From assembly GCA_902524235.1 (NCBI GenBank), contig CABZCF010000001.1, forward strand, positions 62,001 to 126,000: a stretch of DNA of 64,000 bases, read 5' to 3'. The notes beneath the pieces were generated by a model. The model saw only the letters and a program-made list of their open reading frames with translations. It was not told the DNA's origin and searched no databases. The position numbers and the translations under genes are program-made. The stretch comes from an uncultured Pelagibacteraceae bacterium (GTDB lineage: Bacteria > Pseudomonadota > Alphaproteobacteria > Pelagibacterales > Pelagibacteraceae). Shown here one piece after another: positions 36,686 through 46,072 of the stretch (its first letter is position 1; each line of letters begins with the position of its first letter).

Positions 36686-37297
36686 ATGTTTAAAGAGCTT
36701 TATAATAAAACAATTAAATTGGCTGGGCATAAAAGTTCTAAATTAATACTTGGAATAATATCATTTATAGAAAGTTTTATTTTTCCAATTCCTCCTGATG
36801 TGCTGATTATTCCAATGACCATAGCAAAAAAAAATGATTGGGTTAAAATAGCTTTTGTAGCAACTACAGGATCTGTTTTAGGTGCTTTACTCGGATATTT
36901 AATTGGTTTTGTTTTCTTTAATGAAATTGGAATAAAAATTTTTGAACTATATGGTGTAGACAATACTTCCTTTTTAAAAGAAAAGTTTTCTTCAGAGGGT
37001 GGTGTAATTGCTTGGATGACTCTTTTAGCAATTGCAGGATTTACTCCTGTTCCTTTTAAACTTTTAACGATAACTAGTGGCTTTGTAGGATTCAATATTT
37101 TTTACTTTTTAATAGTTTCTGCTATTACAAGAGGTACAAGATTTTTTTTAATTTCTTTTTTAATTGGTAAATTCGGTTCTGCTATGAAGGAAATAATCGA
37201 AAAAAAGCTAATTAAAGTATCAATTATTATAAGCATTATAATTATAGTTGTTGCTTTTTTTGTTTATAAATTTTTAAAAGGATTTATTGTAATATGA
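36686..37297 (+). CDS. YqaA/DedA-like SNARE-associated membrane protein
   Basis: 203-residue integral membrane protein of the VTT/DedA fold (COG1238, YqaA). ESFIFPIPPDVLIIPMTIAKK (28-48) is the typical re-entrant segment and GFTPVPFKLLTITSGF near 117-132 the second. DedA relatives move polyprenyl or phospholipid carriers across membranes; the specific role of YqaA is unknown. First of a plus-strand run YqaA-DsbB-Coq7, overlapping dsbB by 4 bp. Confidence 0.87.
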   Translation: MFKELYNKTIKLAGHKSSKLILGIISFIESFIFPIPPDVLIIPMTIAKKNDWVKIAFVATTGSVLGALLGYLIGFVFFNEIGIKIFELYGVDNTSFLKEKFSSEGGVIAWMTLLAIAGFTPVPFKLLTITSGFVGFNIFYFLIVSAITRGTRFFLISFLIGKFGSAMKEIIEKKLIKVSIIISIIIIVVAFFVYKFLKGFIVI

Positions 37298-37788
37298 TTA
37301 AGAACTACGTAGATGAAAAAAAATTCTTTTTAATTATATTCTTAATAAGTGTTTTTTCTTTACTAAGTGCTATGTACATTGAATATGTTTTAAAAGTTTA
37401 TCCATGTAAACTTTGTATCTATCAAAGAATACCTTTTATATTATCTGTATTTATTTGCTTCTTTGGGTACAATTTAAGCGACAAAACTATTTGGCTAGTA
37501 GCATTGGTAAGTATTTTTTCTCTAAATGCATTCTTGTCAGGATATCACGTAGGTATAGAAAACTCAATTTTTTCAGAATTTAGCGGATGTACGAACGAAA
37601 GCTTAAATATTCAAGATAAGGACGAGTTATTAAACAAATTAAAGGATATAAATGTTTCCTGTAAAGATGTCGTTTTTAAGATATTTGGATTATCACTTGC
37701 GACGATAAATTTGATCATTTCATTGACTATAATAGCACTTGGAATTAATTATTTAAATTATGCAAAAAACAAACAAAAAAAAACTTGA
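37294..37788 (+). CDS. dsbB: disulfide bond formation protein DsbB
   Basis: Inner-membrane quinone reductase that re-oxidises DsbA. 164 residues with four membrane segments. The periplasmic redox pairs are Cys38/Cys41 (YPCKLCIYQR) and Cys99/Cys123. It overlaps coq7 by 29 bp, and the pairing with a ubiquinone biosynthesis gene fits DsbB's quinone dependence. Confidence 0.9.
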   Translation: MIKNYVDEKKFFLIIFLISVFSLLSAMYIEYVLKVYPCKLCIYQRIPFILSVFICFFGYNLSDKTIWLVALVSIFSLNAFLSGYHVGIENSIFSEFSGCTNESLNIQDKDELLNKLKDINVSCKDVVFKIFGLSLATINLIISLTIIALGINYLNYAKNKQKKT

Positions 37789-38293
37789 AGAATTTATAAG
37801 AGTAGATCACGCAGGTGAAAGAGGTGCGATTAAAATTTATGAAGGGCAACTTTTAGCTTTAAATACAATATATAAAGATAACCAATTGAAAGAAACAATT
37901 GAAGAAATGAGAGAGCACGAGAGAGAGCATTGTGATTATTTTGAGAATGAAATAAAAAAAAGAGAAATTAAACCTACAAAGTTTCTACCATTATGGGATT
38001 TATTAGGTGTAGGTTTAGGTTTTGGAACTACACTGCTTGGTAAAAAAGCTGCAATGTTGTGTACCGCCTCTGTAGAAGAAGTAATAGATAAACATTATCA
38101 AGACCAAATAAATCAAATTAAAGATGATGAAAAAGAATTAAGGGATAAGATCATAAAATTTAGAGAAGATGAACTACATCATAAAGATATCGCATACGAA
38201 AAAGGCGCATCTAAAAAAGGATTTTACTCTATATTGGATAAAATTATTAAAACTGGTTCAAAAATTGCAATAAATATATCTGAAAAAATATAA
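37760..38293 (+). CDS. coq7: demethoxyubiquinone hydroxylase Coq7 (diiron)
   Basis: Carries out a ring hydroxylation in ubiquinone biosynthesis. 177 residues of the COQ7 ferritin-like family with diiron ligands: E of VDHAGERGAIKIYEG near 13-26, EXXH in MREHEREHCDYF near 53-64, E of ASVEEVIDKHY near 115 and EXXH in EDELHHKDIA near 141-150. The stop is immediately next to the convergent HNH gene stop. This enzyme takes the place of UbiF in gammaproteobacteria. Confidence 0.93.
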   Translation: MQKTNKKKLEEFIRVDHAGERGAIKIYEGQLLALNTIYKDNQLKETIEEMREHEREHCDYFENEIKKREIKPTKFLPLWDLLGVGLGFGTTLLGKKAAMLCTASVEEVIDKHYQDQINQIKDDEKELRDKIIKFREDELHHKDIAYEKGASKKGFYSILDKIIKTGSKIAINISEKI

Positions 38294-38863
38294 TTAGGGT
38301 TCTAATTCTACATCCCAGTATAAATAGTCCATCCAACTCTTATGAAGAAAATTGGGTGGGAAATTTTTACCATTCCTGTGTAAATCCTCAGTACTAGGTC
38401 TGAAAGGCTTTTGACTTAAGATCATTCCTGAATTTTCATAAAGTCTTCCCCCTTTTTTAACATTGCAATTAGAACATGCTGTCACAACATTATCCCAATC
38501 GGTTTTACCACCTTTTGATCTTGGTAGTAAATGATCAAAGGTTAATTCGCTCTTACTACCACAATAAACACAACTGAATTTGTCTCTTAAAAAAACGTTA
38601 AATCTTGTAAAGTTGGGATTTGACAATGGTTTCACAAATGACTTGAGAGCTATGACACTAGGGAGTTTCATACTAAATGATGGACTTCTAATAACTCTAT
38701 CATAGTAGCTTACTATAGATACTCTATCTAAATAAACAGATTTAATTGAGTCCTGCCAACTCCATAATGACAACGGATAATAACTCAAAGGTCTATAATC
38801 AGCATTAAGCACTAAAGCAGGGCATTTTTCTAGTGACAAACTTTTATCCAATGCAGATATCAT
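38294..38863 (-). CDS. HNH endonuclease family protein
   Basis: 189 residues. The HNH domain has the structural zinc pairs Cys98/Cys101 (CVYCGS) and Cys130/Cys133 (CSNCN) and the catalytic DHLLPRSKGG at 110-119. A long N-terminal part (PALVLNADYRPLSYYPLSLWSW) is conserved among alphaproteobacterial stand-alone HNH proteins. Not associated with a methylase, intron or phage gene here, so a host DNA-repair or processing role is more likely than restriction; this is inference. Confidence 0.88.
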   Translation of the reverse strand: MISALDKSLSLEKCPALVLNADYRPLSYYPLSLWSWQDSIKSVYLDRVSIVSYYDRVIRSPSFSMKLPSVIALKSFVKPLSNPNFTRFNVFLRDKFSCVYCGSKSELTFDHLLPRSKGGKTDWDNVVTACSNCNVKKGGRLYENSGMILSQKPFRPSTEDLHRNGKNFPPNFLHKSWMDYLYWDVELEP

Positions 38864-38916
38864 TTGAAAAGACTAACCTAAATAAAATAATAATTCAATG
38901 TTACAAATTGAAAAAA

Positions 38917-39575
38917 TTAATTATTTAAATTTTCTTTTATAAAATTTATAGCTATTGAAGAGGCTTCTAACGGTATATTATGATCACAGTTATCTATTAT
39001 TTTTGTATCACAATGAATTTTATTTCTGATTAGAAAATCTTTTGCATCTAGAAGATTATCAGGAGTTACAACATTGTCTAAATTACCATGAATTAACAAA
39101 ATTTTAGGTTTTGAACTTATCCTTTCTGATAGATTTTTTTTGTTTATTATTTTTCCAGAAAAACCAACTAAACAATTGAATGGTATCTTTGAAGTAAGAG
39201 CAACATTTATTGCCATCATACAGCCTTGACTGAAACCTGATAAGCAAATGTCAGAATTCTTCAATTTATATTCATTTTTAATCTCTGATAAAAAATTATT
39301 AATTTTTATCTCAGCATTTAATGACTGATTTAGAATATAATCTTCATCATCTGTAGATAAATCAAACCACTGAAATCCTGATGGGTTGATTTTACACCTC
39401 TCATGACCATTTGGACATATGATTACCGTATTTTTTAAATGTCTTTTCCAATTATGTGATAGCATACTTATGTCGCTACCATCACCTCCATAGCCATGTA
39501 ATAGTACAATTGCTTTTTTTATAGCCTCATTTTTTTTGGTTTTATAGTAATGCTATCTAAACTAAAATTTTCCAT
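38917..39575 (-). pseudogene. phospholipase/carboxylesterase-like serine hydrolase with apparent frameshift
   Basis: The downstream frame (38917-39465) encodes a YpfH/acyl-protein-thioesterase-type hydrolase with nucleophile GFSQG (Ser79 of that part), Asp in HGNLDNVVTP and His in NCDHNIP. The conserved oxyanion strand AIVLLHGYGGDGSD lies upstream of its first ATG in the same frame but has no start codon. A good ATG at 39575 (MENFSLDSITIKP), 9 nt after tlpA, enters that frame only if the 8-A run (39530-39537, minus strand) is read with one extra A; as written it hits TAA a few codons later. Either a sequencing/assembly indel, a true lesion or transcriptional slippage; the rest of the gene looks intact. 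Confidence 0.7.
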
Positions 39576-39583
39576 TTATTCAT

Positions 39584-40114
39584 TCAGTCAAAATTTTTTA
39601 ACCATTTAATTAGTTTTTTATCTTCAAAATCTACACTACCTAAAATTCTTGCAAATTCCTCACCTTTTTTGTTAATTAATAAAGTTGTGGGTAAACCTCT
39701 TAGCAAAAGTTTCTTTGGTAACTTCATGTCAATATCGTGATAAATTTTTAAATTTTCTATTCCCACTTCTTCAAAAAATATTTTAGACTTAGAAATTTTT
39801 TCACTGCCAACATTAATTGGCAAAATCTCTAAGTTGTTAAAATTTTTTTCACTGGCTAATTTATCTAATGATGGCATTTCTTCTCTACAAGGAGCACACC
39901 AAGTCGCCCAAAAATTAATAATTAAAAATTTATCTTTAAGGTCATTCAATTTAATCAATTTATTATTGATGTTTTGAAATTCAATGTTTTCAAGTTTTTT
40001 AGGTTGTTTATGTAAAATTAGATTTTTAATTTTCGGGACCTCTATTGAATATGCTGAACTTGATGATATTAAATATATAAAAATAATAAATAATTTAATA
40101 AACAATGATTTCAT
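39584..40114 (-). CDS. TlpA-like periplasmic thioredoxin
   Basis: 176 residues. An N-terminal signal or anchor (KLFIIFIYLISSSSAYS, about 7-23) exports a thioredoxin domain with redox site WCAPC (Cys73, Cys76) and the cis-Pro loop LRGLPTTLLIN. TlpA proteins reduce apocytochrome c or cytochrome oxidase assembly factors. It is divergent from argH with only 15 bp between the start codons, an arrangement shared by many alphaproteobacteria. Confidence 0.9.
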   Translation of the reverse strand: MKSLFIKLFIIFIYLISSSSAYSIEVPKIKNLILHKQPKKLENIEFQNINNKLIKLNDLKDKFLIINFWATWCAPCREEMPSLDKLASEKNFNNLEILPINVGSEKISKSKIFFEEVGIENLKIYHDIDMKLPKKLLLRGLPTTLLINKKGEEFARILGSVDFEDKKLIKWLKNFD

Positions 40115-40129
40115 TGAAAAATACTTATC

Positions 40130-41521
40130 ATGACAAAAAATAAAAACAACACGTCAGTTTGGAACACGAGAATAATTAAATCTTCCTCACTGTTTCAAAA
40201 AATAGGAAGCTCAATAAGCTTTGATAAACGACTTTTTAAAGAGGATATACAAGCCTCAATTGCTCATGTGGAAATGCTTTTTAAAAAAAAGATAATTACT
40301 TTTAAAGTAAAAAATAAAATTATTTTTGGACTTAACAGAATTAGAAATGAAATTGTCAAAAAAAAATATAAATTTGATAGCAAAGATGAAGATATTCATA
40401 TGAGTATTGAGAAAAGGTTGTTTGAAATTATCGGAGAAGATGCTGGCTATGTTCATACGGCAAGATCTAGAAATGACCAAGTCATTACGGATTTAAAGTT
40501 ATGGATGATAAAAAGTACTAATGAAATAATTAAGTTATTAAATGTTTCATCAAAATTAATAATAAAAATTTCTGAAAAAAACATTTATACAATAATGCCA
40601 GGCTTTACACATTTAAAAAATGCACAAGCTGTTTCATTCTCACATTACATGCTTGCCTATGTAGAAATGTTTTCCAGAGATAAAATACGATTTAAGAATA
40701 ATTTAAAAAATTTAAAGGAAAATCCATTGGGTGTAGCTGCTTTAACAGGAACATCATTTGATATAGATCGAAATTATACTACTAAAAAACTTGGATTTAT
40801 AAATCCTACTAGAAATTCGATTGATACAGTATCAGATAGAGATTTTGTAACAGATTTTCTTTACTCAGCTTCTTTATGTTCAATGCATATATCAAGACTT
40901 TCAGAAGAATTTATTATTTGGAATTCGGATGCATACAATTTGATATTTTTAAATGATAAGATTGTTACTGGTTCGTCTATTATGCCTCAGAAAAAAAATC
41001 CTGACCCACTAGAATACTTAAGAGGAAAAACAGGAGGGATTTATGGCAACCTTTTCTCTATGCTTACTATTTTAAAAGGTTTACCGTTATCATATTTTAA
41101 AGACTTACAAGATGACAAAAAAATAGTTTTTGAAGCTTTTGATAATTTGAAAAATTGTATTTTAGTTATGAATGAAGTTTTGTCTAACTTTAGTGTTAAT
41201 AAAAAACAAATGACTAATCTAACAAAACAGGGTTTTATTACAGCGACGGATCTAGCAGATTATTTTGTAAAACAATTAAGATATCCCTTTAGAAAAGCAT
41301 ATATATTAACTGCGAAAGTAATAAATTTTTGCGAAAAGAATAAAAAAAACTTACAAGATTTATCTTTAAAAGAAATGCAAAAATTTGAGCCTAATATTAA
41401 AGCAGATGTGTTGAAAGTTTTTGATTTAAATGTTTCCATTAAATCAAAAAAATCTTTTGGTGGAACTTCTTTTGAAAATATAAAAAAAATGATAAAGTCT
41501 TATAAAAGGGATTTGAAATGA
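40130..41521 (+). CDS. argH: argininosuccinate lyase
   Basis: Last step of arginine synthesis: argininosuccinate to arginine and fumarate. 463 residues, expected size. The fumarase/aspartase signature GSSIMPQKKNPD (281-292) holds the catalytic Ser; THLKNAQAVSFSHY (160-173) carries the base His and HTARSRNDQV (109-118) binds substrate. The stop TGA overlaps the lptM ATG (ATGA). Confidence 0.97.
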   Translation: MTKNKNNTSVWNTRIIKSSSLFQKIGSSISFDKRLFKEDIQASIAHVEMLFKKKIITFKVKNKIIFGLNRIRNEIVKKKYKFDSKDEDIHMSIEKRLFEIIGEDAGYVHTARSRNDQVITDLKLWMIKSTNEIIKLLNVSSKLIIKISEKNIYTIMPGFTHLKNAQAVSFSHYMLAYVEMFSRDKIRFKNNLKNLKENPLGVAALTGTSFDIDRNYTTKKLGFINPTRNSIDTVSDRDFVTDFLYSASLCSMHISRLSEEFIIWNSDAYNLIFLNDKIVTGSSIMPQKKNPDPLEYLRGKTGGIYGNLFSMLTILKGLPLSYFKDLQDDKKIVFEAFDNLKNCILVMNEVLSNFSVNKKQMTNLTKQGFITATDLADYFVKQLRYPFRKAYILTAKVINFCEKNKKNLQDLSLKEMQKFEPNIKADVLKVFDLNVSIKSKKSFGGTSFENIKKMIKSYKRDLK

Positions 41522-41640
41522 TTAAAAAATTTATATTCGTTATCATTGTTTTAAATTTGGCGTTTTCTTGTGGAAAAAAAGGAGATCCTGAATATAAGGG
41601 AAGCAATTTTAAAGTATTGAAAAAAATAGTAGTTGGTTAA
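41518..41640 (+). CDS. lptM: LptM-like small lipoprotein
   Basis: 40-residue lipoprotein: basic start MIKKF, hydrophobic core, lipobox LAFSC with the lipidated Cys about residue 18, then CGKKGDPEYKG, the LptM (formerly YifL) hallmark of CG-K-G. LptM assists disulfide maturation of the LPS translocon LptD in E. coli; its role here is by analogy. It overlaps argH (ATGA) and lysA (TAATG); argH-lptM-lysA is the usual alphaproteobacterial order, which supports the call despite the small size. Confidence 0.85.
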   Translation: MIKKFIFVIIVLNLAFSCGKKGDPEYKGSNFKVLKKIVVG

Positions 41641-42854
41641 TGAAATATAAAAATGATCGTTTTTATATAGAAAAGGTAAGTGCTAACAAAATCGCAAAAA
41701 AATATAGCACTCCAGCTTATGTTTACTCATTTGAGAAAATTGTAAGTAATATAAAAAAATTTAAAACAAATTTTAAAAAAATTAATCCAATAATCTGTTT
41801 TTCAGTAAAATCTAATGCGAATCTAGATATTCTAAAAATTATTAAAAGTCACAATATAGGCGCAGATGTAGTATCAAAAGGAGAAATGATGATGGCTTTA
41901 AAAGCTGGTATAGATGTAAAGAAAATAGTATTTTCAGGTGTAGGGAAAACGTCAAATGAAATTGATTATGCAATTAAAAAAAATATACTGTTAATAAATG
42001 CTGAGTCAGAGGATGAAATTATTAATATCGAAAAAATTGCTAGAAAAAATAAGAAAAAAGTTAGCATTGGCATTAGGTTAAATCCTGATATAGACGCAAG
42101 AACAATAAATAAAATTTCGACAGGAAAAAAAGAAAATAAATTCGGTGTTGATATTAATACTTTTAAAAAAATAATTAGAAACTACAAAAACTCGAAATTT
42201 TTGGAGTTTAATTGTCTAAGTGTTCATATTGGTAGTCAAATAACTCATCATCAACCCTATAAAACAATGCTTAACGTAATTCAAAAATGTTTAAATCAAT
42301 GTAATCATAAATTTAGATTTATAGACCTCGGTGGTGGTATGGGTATTCAATACACTAAAAATGATAATTTGCTAAACTATAAAAAATATAGCTCTATGAT
42401 ACAAAAATTTTTAAGAAAAAATAAAGTTAAAATAATTTTTGAGCCTGGAAGATCTATAATAGGAAACACTGCAATTATTTTAACCAAAGTTACATATATA
42501 AAAAGAAGTGGAAGAAAAATTTTTATAATTTTAGATACTGCAATGAATGATTTTATTAGACCTGCCTTGTATGGTTCAATTCATAGAATACTTCCCTATA
42601 AAATTAGTAAAAATAAAATTACTAAAAAACATGAATTTGTTGGACCAATTTGCGAAACAACTGACAAATTCTTAGAAACTTCAAGTTTTCAGAAACTTAC
42701 AAATGGTGATTTAATGATTATTTGTGATGTGGGCGCATATGGAATGGTTCTATCATCAAATTATAATCTAAGACCTGCTTCACCAGAAATATTGGTTAAA
42801 GGCCTAAAAACCATAGTAATTAAAAAAAGACAAAAAATTACTGATTTAATTTAA
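41640..42854 (+). CDS. lysA: diaminopimelate decarboxylase
   Basis: Converts meso-diaminopimelate to lysine. 404 residues, fold III PLP enzyme. PLP-binding Lys57 in FSVKSNANL; HIGSQI (about 196-201), GGGMGI (about 235-240), EPGRSI and CDVGAYGMV near the C-terminus are the expected phosphate-loop and active-site motifs. ATG shares its A with the lptM stop. Confidence 0.96.
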   Translation: MKYKNDRFYIEKVSANKIAKKYSTPAYVYSFEKIVSNIKKFKTNFKKINPIICFSVKSNANLDILKIIKSHNIGADVVSKGEMMMALKAGIDVKKIVFSGVGKTSNEIDYAIKKNILLINAESEDEIINIEKIARKNKKKVSIGIRLNPDIDARTINKISTGKKENKFGVDINTFKKIIRNYKNSKFLEFNCLSVHIGSQITHHQPYKTMLNVIQKCLNQCNHKFRFIDLGGGMGIQYTKNDNLLNYKKYSSMIQKFLRKNKVKIIFEPGRSIIGNTAIILTKVTYIKRSGRKIFIILDTAMNDFIRPALYGSIHRILPYKISKNKITKKHEFVGPICETTDKFLETSSFQKLTNGDLMIICDVGAYGMVLSSNYNLRPASPEILVKGLKTIVIKKRQKITDLI

Positions 42855-42862
42855 CAAATAAT

Positions 42863-43561
42863 ATGATTAGAGGATTTTTTTTTAAATTTTTTTTTTATAT
42901 AGGTTTTGTTTTAATATGTGTTATTTTTTTACCATCATTAATAATGCCGAGCAATATTGCATCATTTGGTGGTAAGCTATCAGGATATTGGGCAAAATTT
43001 TGTTTAAGAATATTTTTATCAACAAAAATAATTGTTAAAGGTCTAGAAAATATTGACAGAAGTAATAAATTTTTCATTGCTTGTACCCATCAATCCCAGT
43101 TTGAAACCTTCTTTTTACAAACAATATTTGAATCACCTTTTTTTATTTTAAAAAAGGAATTAATAAGAATTCCAATATTTGGTTCATTTTTAAAAAAAAT
43201 AGGATGTATAGAAATTACTAGAAATAAAACTAGCAAGGATAATGTTGATTTTTATGAGAGAGTAAAATTATCAATTCATAAGAAAAATAACCCATTAATA
43301 ATATTTCCACAAGGTACAAGATACGATGTGAAAGAAAGACCAGATTTTAAAAAGGGAGTTTCAAGAATTTACAATTTAAATATTAAATGTCTTCCAGTTG
43401 TTTTAAATTCAGGATCAGTTTGGCCTAAAAAAGGCGTAATGAAATCAAATAAACAATTGATAATTTCAATTTTAAAACCCTTTGAAATTGGATTAGATGA
43501 AAATGTTTTTTTGAAAAGTTTACAAAATAAAATGTATGAAGAGTTGGATAAGATAAGTTAG
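42863..43561 (+). CDS. plsC: 1-acyl-sn-glycerol-3-phosphate acyltransferase (PlsC)
   Basis: Second acylation of phosphatidic acid synthesis at the inner membrane. 232 residues with an N-terminal hydrophobic anchor. Motif I is HQSQFE (HX4E rather than the usual HX4D), and FPQGTR near 150-155 is motif III, KGVSRIYNL motif IV. The Asp-to-Glu change in motif I is found in some PlsC relatives, as far as I know, and should still support activity. The 3' end overlaps dnaN by 4 bp (convergent). Confidence 0.9.
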   Translation: MIRGFFFKFFFYIGFVLICVIFLPSLIMPSNIASFGGKLSGYWAKFCLRIFLSTKIIVKGLENIDRSNKFFIACTHQSQFETFFLQTIFESPFFILKKELIRIPIFGSFLKKIGCIEITRNKTSKDNVDFYERVKLSIHKKNNPLIIFPQGTRYDVKERPDFKKGVSRIYNLNIKCLPVVLNSGSVWPKKGVMKSNKQLIISILKPFEIGLDENVFLKSLQNKMYEELDKIS

Positions 43562-44670
43562 CCTTTCATTGGCATTACGACATAAATACTATCAAAATCT
43601 GAAGGATCTTTTATTAAAGCGGGGGATCCAGTATCTTTCAAAAAAAATTCAATTTTATCACCATCTAATTGTGAAGCGATGTCTAAAAGATATCTCGAAT
43701 TAAAACTGATATCTAACTCATGGTCAAACTTAACATTTAAATTTTCATTACCATCTCCACTATTGGTATTGTTGACCGATAAATCTAATTTATCTTTAGA
43801 TAATTTAAACTTTACTCCATCTTTTTTATCTAATGAAACAGATGCAACTCTATCTACTGAATTTAAAAATAATTTTAAATCAATTTCTAATTTTTTTTGG
43901 TTTTCTTTGGGAACAACTTGAGTATAGTTAGGAAATTTACCATCAATTAATTTTGAAATTAATATACTAGTTCCAACTTTAAACTTAATTTTTGATTTAG
44001 TTGTTGAGACTTTTACATTACCATTATTATCCTCCAATAGAGAACAAAGTTGAAATATTGTTTTTTTTGGTAGTATAAGAGAATCAATTTTTACATCATC
44101 TTTTAGTCTTAGTTTTGAAATAGACATTCGATGGCTATCAGTTGCAGCCGCAGTTAAATAACTGCTGTTGTTTATGCTTGTTATATGTAAAAAGATGCCA
44201 CTTAAATAGTGTCTTGTTTCATCAGAGGATATTGAAAATTTACATTTATTTAGTAATTTAAGAAGACCCTTTGAATTTATTTCGAATTCTTTTTCATTAA
44301 AATCCTCATCGGTGACAGGAAATTCAGTTGAGCTTATGCAATTTAAATTAAAGACTGAATTTTCCGATTCTAAATTTAGCTTGGAGTCATTAATATTCGA
44401 AAAATTAATTTTCCTCCCAGATGAAATTTTCCTTATAATATCATACATAATTGATGAAGATGTTGTGGTTTTTCCCTCCTCTTGTATTTCCACGTTCTCG
44501 ATTTCATGAATAAAAATTACATCTAAATCCGTAGCTGTAAGTTTTAATTTTGAGTTTGAGGCATCCAATAGTACGTTTGACAATATTGGTAATGTACTTC
44601 TTTTTTCAATTACACCCTGACAATAGTTAAGGGATTTTTGAATATCTTGTTGATTTACACTAAATTTCAT
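43558..44670 (-). CDS. dnaN: DNA polymerase III sliding clamp (beta)
   Basis: Ring-shaped processivity clamp. 370 residues with the three-domain beta-clamp pattern: MKFSVNQQDIQKSLNYCQGV start, FLHITSINNSSYLTAAATDSHRM in domain 2, and the canonical C-terminus SIYVVMPMKG. The start overlaps the end of dnaA by 11 bp. recF and gyrB do not follow. Confidence 0.97.
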   Translation of the reverse strand: MKFSVNQQDIQKSLNYCQGVIEKRSTLPILSNVLLDASNSKLKLTATDLDVIFIHEIENVEIQEEGKTTTSSSIMYDIIRKISSGRKINFSNINDSKLNLESENSVFNLNCISSTEFPVTDEDFNEKEFEINSKGLLKLLNKCKFSISSDETRHYLSGIFLHITSINNSSYLTAAATDSHRMSISKLRLKDDVKIDSLILPKKTIFQLCSLLEDNNGNVKVSTTKSKIKFKVGTSILISKLIDGKFPNYTQVVPKENQKKLEIDLKLFLNSVDRVASVSLDKKDGVKFKLSKDKLDLSVNNTNSGDGNENLNVKFDHELDISFNSRYLLDIASQLDGDKIEFFLKDTGSPALIKDPSDFDSIYVVMPMKG

Positions 44671-46072
44671 TACTCTTATTTAATAAAATTTGATTTTTTA
44701 AATTGTCTATGTTTGAATTAAGCTCATTATCAATTTTCTTCAGTTTTTCAATAGTTTTAACAGAATGTATTACAGTTGTATGATCTCTATTAGCAAATGC
44801 TCTACCTATCTCCGGTAAAGATTTTGATGTCAATGACTTGGCTAAATATATTGCTGTTTGCCTAGGTCTTACCAAGTATCTTGATCTTCTAGATGATAAC
44901 ATCTCATTTTTACTAATTTTAAAAAATTTGCATACTTCAGTTTGTATAACATCCATTGTTACTTTGTTTTCTGGAATACTTAGTAGGTCTTTTAAGATGA
45001 CTTTTGTTTCTGCTAATGAAGGCACTTTGTTATAAATTCTTGAAAATGAAACTATTCTATTTAGAGCACCTACTAGCTCTCTGATACTTGTTTTAATTTC
45101 AGTGCTAATAAGAATTTTTATCTCTTCAGATATTTCTATACTATTGAAATTTAGATATTTTAATTCATCTGATTTAATTTTAATTATTTTATATCTTAAT
45201 TCTTTATCAGGGTTTTGAATATCAACAACAAGCCCTCCAGAAAATCTTGATTTTATACGCTCTTGTATACGAACCAATTTACTTGGCGGGCGATCCGCTG
45301 AAACTATAATTTGTGATCCTTTATCAAGTAGTGCATTAAATGTATGAAAAAACTCTTCCTGCATTGCTTCTTTTCCATTCATAAATTGGATATCATCAAT
45401 TAACAAAACATCTGTATTTCTAAAGTATTCTTTAAATTTTACCATATCATTTGTTTTTATAGATTTTACAAATTGATACATAAATCTTTCTGCTGAAATA
45501 AACATAACCTTGTTTATGTTTTTTAGTTTTAAACCAATTGCATTCAATAAATGAGTTTTACCCATACCAACTCCACCGTAAATATAAAGAGGGTTATAAT
45601 GAGAAATATCATTTGAAACTTTTTTTGAAGCTTCAAATGCTAACTTGTTACTTTCTCCTATAACAAAGTTTTCGAAATTTTTATTTGGATCTATTCTATT
45701 ATATTGTAAATAACTATCTTTTAAAAAAGATATGTTTTTATTTGGAAATGATTTTAAATCTGTTTTTTTTTCAGTAAGTTTGCTGTCCTTTGGTGTATCG
45801 ATGATAAATTCAACTCTAATTATCTCTTTTTTTTTAATTTTGATTATTTGTAAAATTTGATCTAAATATCGTGAGGTAATCCAATCTCTGATAAATCTAG
45901 TTGAAACCGAAAGAAGTAAATAATTTTTGTATTCCTCAACAAAAACTATTTTCTTTAACCAGCTTTCAAATATCTCGCTACCAAATTTTTCTTTGAAAAC
46001 TATTTGAACATCTTCCCAGCTAATTTTTTTTTCAAATATTTGATCTGAATTTTGAGTTAAATTATTTTTCAT
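44660..46072 (-). CDS. dnaA: chromosomal replication initiator DnaA
   Basis: AAA+ protein that opens oriC. 470 residues. Domain I with WEDVQIVFKEKFG start; Walker A GGVGMGKTHLLNA (about 165-177); Walker B LLIDDIQF; domain IV DNA-binding signature FANRDHTTVIHSVKTIEKL near 430-448. Upstream 319 bp to rpsT is the only large spacer near it and is described separately. Confidence 0.98.
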   Translation of the reverse strand: MKNNLTQNSDQIFEKKISWEDVQIVFKEKFGSEIFESWLKKIVFVEEYKNYLLLSVSTRFIRDWITSRYLDQILQIIKIKKKEIIRVEFIIDTPKDSKLTEKKTDLKSFPNKNISFLKDSYLQYNRIDPNKNFENFVIGESNKLAFEASKKVSNDISHYNPLYIYGGVGMGKTHLLNAIGLKLKNINKVMFISAERFMYQFVKSIKTNDMVKFKEYFRNTDVLLIDDIQFMNGKEAMQEEFFHTFNALLDKGSQIIVSADRPPSKLVRIQERIKSRFSGGLVVDIQNPDKELRYKIIKIKSDELKYLNFNSIEISEEIKILISTEIKTSIRELVGALNRIVSFSRIYNKVPSLAETKVILKDLLSIPENKVTMDVIQTEVCKFFKISKNEMLSSRRSRYLVRPRQTAIYLAKSLTSKSLPEIGRAFANRDHTTVIHSVKTIEKLKKIDNELNSNIDNLKNQILLNKSNEI

